From Cloacimonetes bacterium TCS62 (GTDB lineage Bacteria > Cloacimonadota > Cloacimonadia > Cloacimonadales > TCS61), in assembly GCA_001577185.1 (NCBI GenBank), contig LSCM01000021.1, positions 1 to 11,291 of the forward strand: DNA of 11,291 nt. The letters run 5' to 3'. How positions within the stretch are numbered: position 1 is the first letter of the stretch; each line of letters begins with the position of its first letter. Under the pieces are notes generated by a model that did not search any database, was not told the DNA's origin, and worked only from the letters and a program-made list of their open reading frames with translations. Below are positions 9,101-11,291 of this stretch, in pieces. Made by a program: the position numbers and the translations under genes.

Positions 9101-9210
9101 GGAATGCAAAAGATATAAATAAAAGATCAGTTGCATCAGGAATTTATTTTTATAGATTGGAAGACAAAGGATTTAAAAGTTCAACAAAAAAAATGGTCTT
9201 AATGAAATAA
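6175..9210 (+). CDS. secreted 16-repeat (W-x-D-x-R) protein with a C-terminal sorting domain
   Basis: A 1011-residue exported protein with no recognisable enzyme domain. Residues 1-19 form a signal peptide (KKK start, hydrophobic core, cleavage likely after LSLFA). Residues about 36-898 are 16 tandem repeats of about 55 residues. Each has a strand ending in W-x-D-x-R, then a D-[IV]-Y-x-Q strand, a D-x-x-G-[DN] turn, a W-x-x-x-G turn, then a Q-x-x-P stretch and a GG-rich strand leading to the next W. The remainder (916-1011) is the NYPNPF sorting domain. The four-strand rhythm suggests beta-propeller blades, and the Asp-rich DxxGN turns could bind Ca2+; both are inference. GAGG at 6166-6169 lies 5 bases before the ATG, and the gap to the peptidase gene is only 19 bases, so co-transcription is likely. 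It may be a surface adhesin, scaffold or substrate-binding partner of the neighbouring peptidases; the sequence does not say which. Confidence 0.88.
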   Translation: MKKKVISILILIISLSLFAQIEWANEKAIRQGENIEWFRTSATMNDGSIVYVWSDTRFGDRDVWAQRMDSEGNKVWGEVATHVNGEINRQEDPVAIRTTDGGVIVAWVDFRNEDSGDVYAQKIDDSGNLVWDTEGVPLCTATDIQISLNIVPDEDGGAYIIWIDSRNTGGTDIYGTHIESDGSIADGWDDNGNSIISAEGAQNQHTFWQDGLGGAILVWHDDRDPDNENIYMQRIIGNGDLLWAEGGSILCDAAGVQNKPKITPDGSGNFIVTWRDKRDDILGDIYAQRIDLDGNLVWTSEIVVYAGEGVQRNPRIKEASDGGAFIVWEDGRNELALEYKDIYIQKLSIYGDLEWNTDGVEIVVADNDQINPRNVGDFNGGCWIIWEDGRTENHPFGDIYTQHVNANGEIQLETNGKEICVETGFQFSPLVKKSQSEQFLVWGDNRDGSTGIYLQVLNDSGEIQLDPSGEIIFYGLSGNAKDHTILPNIDNQVILWKDSRNASIATQIYYQILNNDGSFGLVEDGQPITTMTNSDQENYDAVLLPDSDEIAVCWEENRDGFKQIFAQAVDSAGNFLWSDSTGIAAHSSYAQQEKSSISALENGGTIEYYIGWEDFTDFLDSAVYGQKIVDGNLAWGEDGVIIADRDGNDELTDIVENYYIWQSVEYGAENIFCKRVDEDGNTATGWDDTGLEVCVEAGLQKNARGIIVPEGILIIWDDFRSGSQDVYGQVVTPDGTTLWADGGMPLVDPANDQEVSNMLFIDQVGLFMVWEDFRSGNYYDIYMQKYDQNGASVWQEDGNEVVVDPTNNQQAPYLTSNGSEFMVFWEDYVSEDESNLLAQYLDNSGNQIWPENGFLISNAIRNQNLPMAVNDGEYSYVIWQDTRSSGKTDIYNIYAQKLNYEPVGIDNNIISNNYNILKQNYPNPFDLSDTGRSSMTTISFDLKKELSQNASIVIYNLKGQVVNKLQIDEMSSSVTWNAKDINKRSVASGIYFYRLEDKGFKSSTKKMVLMK
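6280..8868 (+). repeat. array of 16 coding repeats of about 55 residues
   Basis: The anchor Trp falls at residues 53, 107, 162, 219, 274, 328, 386, 442, 496, 554, 612, 661, 716, 770, 825 and 879, giving steps of 54-58 except for one of 49 (612 to 661). Units 1-9, 13, 14 and 16 keep W-x-D-x-R. Units 10 (WEENR), 11 (WEDFT), 12 (WQSVE) and 15 (WEDYV) have lost part of it. The DNA copies are diverged, so the array should be stable against slippage. Confidence 0.9.
8920..9207 (+). other. C-terminal T9SS type A-like sorting domain of the 16-repeat protein
   Basis: Residues 916-1011 hold LKQNYPNPF, TTISFDL, the IVIYNLKGQVV strand, a VTWNAKD turn, ASGIYFYRLE and the final KKMVLMK. The order matches the sorting domain of the C25 peptidase. 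Between NPF and TTI there are about ten residues (DLSDTGRSSM), where the peptidase has only three (NPV), so this copy has a longer first loop. Confidence 0.83.
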
Positions 9211-9222
9211 GAGGTGTCACTT

Positions 9223-11291
9223 ATGAGAAAAGTATATGTAATATTGTTTTTAGCAGTTATTTTAACATTATCTGCACAAGTTGTATTAGACGAAAGATAT
9301 CATACTTATCAGGAAATTTTAGATGAATTGGATTCTCTCCAAACTAATTATTCCGATATTGTAAAAGTAGAGCAGATTGGCACTACCTTAGGAGCTATAC
9401 CATACCAAGATCCAATTCCAATTATGGCTATTAAACTATCAAATAATGCTAATGTTGATGAGGATGAACCTTCAATAATGTATGCAGGACAATGTCATGC
9501 AGAGGAAATTCTTGGCGTAGAAATTACAATGCATATGATCAACGATATTATTGAGAACAGGCAAATTCCTCCCTATAGTGTCTGGCTAGATAATTTAGAG
9601 ATTTGGTTTGTACCTACATATAATCCTGAAGGATTACAAGTTGTTATGGACGGTTGGGATGTAACATTCAGAAAAAACAAGCGAGATAATAATTTAAATG
9701 GGATTTTTGATTATGCTCCTGTTTCAGGTGATGATATTGATGGAGTAGATCTTAACAGAAATTACGGTTTTAATTGGATACATGGTGATCCCTTTGGAGT
9801 AGAAGGACCCGAGGAATGGAATGATTATTATCGTGGGCCAGATGCTTTTTCCGAAGGAGGAACTCAGGCAATACGCGAATTAGCTGCTCAACAGCATTTT
9901 ATTTACTCTATAAATTGGCATTCTTCCAGAACTGGGAATTATTCAGAAAAAGTAAAGTATCCATTCAATTGGAATGATGCAGGAAAGTATCCACCTGATT
10001 ACAATTTGAGTGAAACGATAGGAGAAACGGTAGCAGATCTAATCGTAACTGAAGCAGGTACTGCAACTTATGAACCAGCTGCATCCCAGGGTCGAAAAGG
10101 ACTTTCTCAAGATTGGTTCTATAAAGAACATGGAACGATCCAGTTATTGATAGAGTGTGGAACTCAAAATCTACAACCAAATAACGATCCACCCTTGTAT
10201 TTAGTAGATGACACCTGTGAAAGGTGTAGTATTGGAGCTTACTGGTTACTTGATAGAGCACTTGGTTATAACGCCTCAGGAGCTATGTTAACTGGGCATG
10301 TTACAGATGCGAATACAGGCGAACCTTTAGTTGCAGAAATTATTGTAGAAGAAGTAAAAGCATCATATTTTACTCCACGAATGTCGGATGAATTATATGG
10401 TAGATTTTGGAGACCTTTAATGCCTGGTACATATTCGATAAGAGTAATAAAAAAAGGTTATGAAGAACATCTCATTGAAAACTTAGTGGTTAATAATTCA
10501 CTTTGGTTAACGGAAAATGTTCAATTGCAACCTTTAGCTACTGTTGAAGTCTCTGGAACAGTTACAGCAAATGGCAATCCCACTGAAGCTACAATTATAG
10601 TTGAAAATGGAGAATATATACCTGCTGATATTATTTCTGTTACTAGCAGCGGCACTTTCAATTTTGAAAATTTTGAAGGTGAACATCAAATAACTACAAT
10701 TTCAGATGGTTTTGTACCAACTACTCAACTAGTTGATTTGACTGCTGGTGTTTATGATCTGGATATAGATTTACAATCTTCTGTGGAAGTTTTAAACCAA
10801 GATTGGGAAACAGGCTTATCGAATTGGGATACTACCGGAGATTGGGCGATAACATCAAACTCTTATTCCGGAGATAACGCAGTTACAGACAGCCCGGAAG
10901 AATTTTATGACAATTCTACATCCGCTAGTATAACTTCTAATTCAATTAATCTTAATGGCGTTGGTGATGATGCAGTATTAACTTTTTGGCATAAATATCA
11001 AACTGAACATGATTTTGATTTCTGTCTTGTAGAATATTCTACAAATGGAAATGACTGGAATAGTTTAAGAGAGTTTTCAGGAAGAAATATGGAGTGGCAT
11101 CAAGAATTAATCTTCATCCCGGATTTGGTTGATAATCACATTTATCTTAGGTTTACGGTCGATACAGATGAATCGATTGATGATCCGGGTTGGTGGATTG
11201 ACGAAATAAAGATCCTTTCCTCTGTGGGAGCTTCCATTGAGGATGATGTTCTCCAAGATAATTTTAAACTTCATGGTAACTATCCTAACCC
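9223..11291 (+). CDS. secreted M14 zinc carboxypeptidase, multidomain, cut by the window end
   Basis: 689 full codons plus two bases are visible with no stop. Residues 1-18 are a signal peptide (cleavage after LSA). Residues about 24-347 are an M14 carboxypeptidase domain with all key residues: the zinc ligands His92 and Glu95 in CHAEE and His233 in NWHSS, the substrate-site Arg150 in FRKNKR and Asn178-Arg179 in DLNRNYG, and the catalytic Glu311 in LLIECGT. It should remove C-terminal residues from peptides outside the cell. Two carboxypeptidase-regulatory-like Ig domains follow (about 353-437 and 441-518). Next is a MAM/jelly-roll-like domain (about 521-665; DWETGLSNW, LTFWHKY, WWIDEIKI), and then the start of the NYPNP sorting domain. 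GAGGTG at 9211-9216 lies 6 bases before the ATG. The 12-base gap to the repeat-protein gene argues for one operon and possible translational coupling. Only about 85 more codons would be expected beyond the window, judging from the two complete sorting domains here. Confidence 0.9.
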   Translation, partial: MRKVYVILFLAVILTLSAQVVLDERYHTYQEILDELDSLQTNYSDIVKVEQIGTTLGAIPYQDPIPIMAIKLSNNANVDEDEPSIMYAGQCHAEEILGVEITMHMINDIIENRQIPPYSVWLDNLEIWFVPTYNPEGLQVVMDGWDVTFRKNKRDNNLNGIFDYAPVSGDDIDGVDLNRNYGFNWIHGDPFGVEGPEEWNDYYRGPDAFSEGGTQAIRELAAQQHFIYSINWHSSRTGNYSEKVKYPFNWNDAGKYPPDYNLSETIGETVADLIVTEAGTATYEPAASQGRKGLSQDWFYKEHGTIQLLIECGTQNLQPNNDPPLYLVDDTCERCSIGAYWLLDRALGYNASGAMLTGHVTDANTGEPLVAEIIVEEVKASYFTPRMSDELYGRFWRPLMPGTYSIRVIKKGYEEHLIENLVVNNSLWLTENVQLQPLATVEVSGTVTANGNPTEATIIVENGEYIPADIISVTSSGTFNFENFEGEHQITTISDGFVPTTQLVDLTAGVYDLDIDLQSSVEVLNQDWETGLSNWDTTGDWAITSNSYSGDNAVTDSPEEFYDNSTSASITSNSINLNGVGDDAVLTFWHKYQTEHDFDFCLVEYSTNGNDWNSLREFSGRNMEWHQELIFIPDLVDNHIYLRFTVDTDESIDDPGWWIDEIKILSSVGASIEDDVLQDNFKLHGNYPN
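11260..11291 (+). other. beginning of the C-terminal sorting domain of the M14 carboxypeptidase
   Basis: The last eleven codons of the window (residues 680-690, the last incomplete) read NFKLHGNYPNP, which matches the start of the sorting domains of the two upstream genes (IYQNYPNPF and LKQNYPNPF). The rest lies beyond the window. It makes the carboxypeptidase the third consecutive gene with the same predicted export signal. Confidence 0.75.

Noticed and set aside
9965..10261. Open frame of 98 codons on the - strand
   Set aside because: It is antisense to the M14 catalytic domain, whose active-site residues continue through this stretch; it is a shadow.
9223..11291. Missing stop codon read as a frameshift or broken gene
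   Set aside because: The frame is intact from the start to the last base and enters the sorting domain exactly where expected; the window simply ends first.
89..11291. Defence, toxin-antitoxin or phage system
   Set aside because: No nuclease, helicase, methylase, integrase, transposase or phage structural motif was seen; all four proteins are exported or membrane-anchored.

Overview
The window is AT-rich (roughly one third G+C by eye) and gene-dense, with every gene on the + strand. It opens with the last 17 bases of a tRNA, most likely tRNA-Ala. Four protein genes follow: a small lipoprotein built of LVIVD-type beta-propeller repeats; a very large secreted gingipain-type (C25) peptidase; a secreted protein made of 16 copies of a repeat of about 55 residues; and an M14 zinc carboxypeptidase cut by the window end.

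The last three all have an N-terminal signal peptide and end in the C-terminal domain that begins NYPNPF, with the type IX secretion (T9SS) type A sorting / FlgD Ig-like look. In the carboxypeptidase only the first residues of that domain fall inside the window. This domain, together with the low G+C and the accessory modules (choice-of-anchor-D/Hydin-like Ig, PFWDDL-type modules, CARDB-like and carboxypeptidase-regulatory-like domains), suggests an anaerobic FCB-group bacterium. Candidatus Cloacimonadota is the best guess, with Delongbacteria, Marinimicrobia or a Bacteroidota relative as alternatives. This placement is inference from protein style; the window holds no usable marker gene.

Layout: 1-17 tRNA 3' end; 18-88 AT-rich leader; 89-1081 lipoprotein; 1082-1178 AT-rich spacer with a possible -10 box; 1179-6155 C25 peptidase; 19 bp gap; 6175-9210 16-repeat protein; 12 bp gap; 9223 to the end, M14 carboxypeptidase. 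The short gaps, each with its own ribosome binding site, make the last three genes very probably one transcript. The lipoprotein may be read through or transcribed separately.

The locus reads as a cell-surface / extracellular protein-processing cluster. It combines an endopeptidase-type protein, an exopeptidase that could trim the resulting peptides, and a long repeat protein that may bind a substrate or form part of the surface. All three carry the same export address. Nothing looks like a defence system, CRISPR array or mobile element. The points most worth a second look are a C25 domain whose usual catalytic His position appears to hold Trp while the Cys is kept, a duplicated PFWDDL module of which one copy sits inside an Ig-like domain, and the regular 16-repeat protein.
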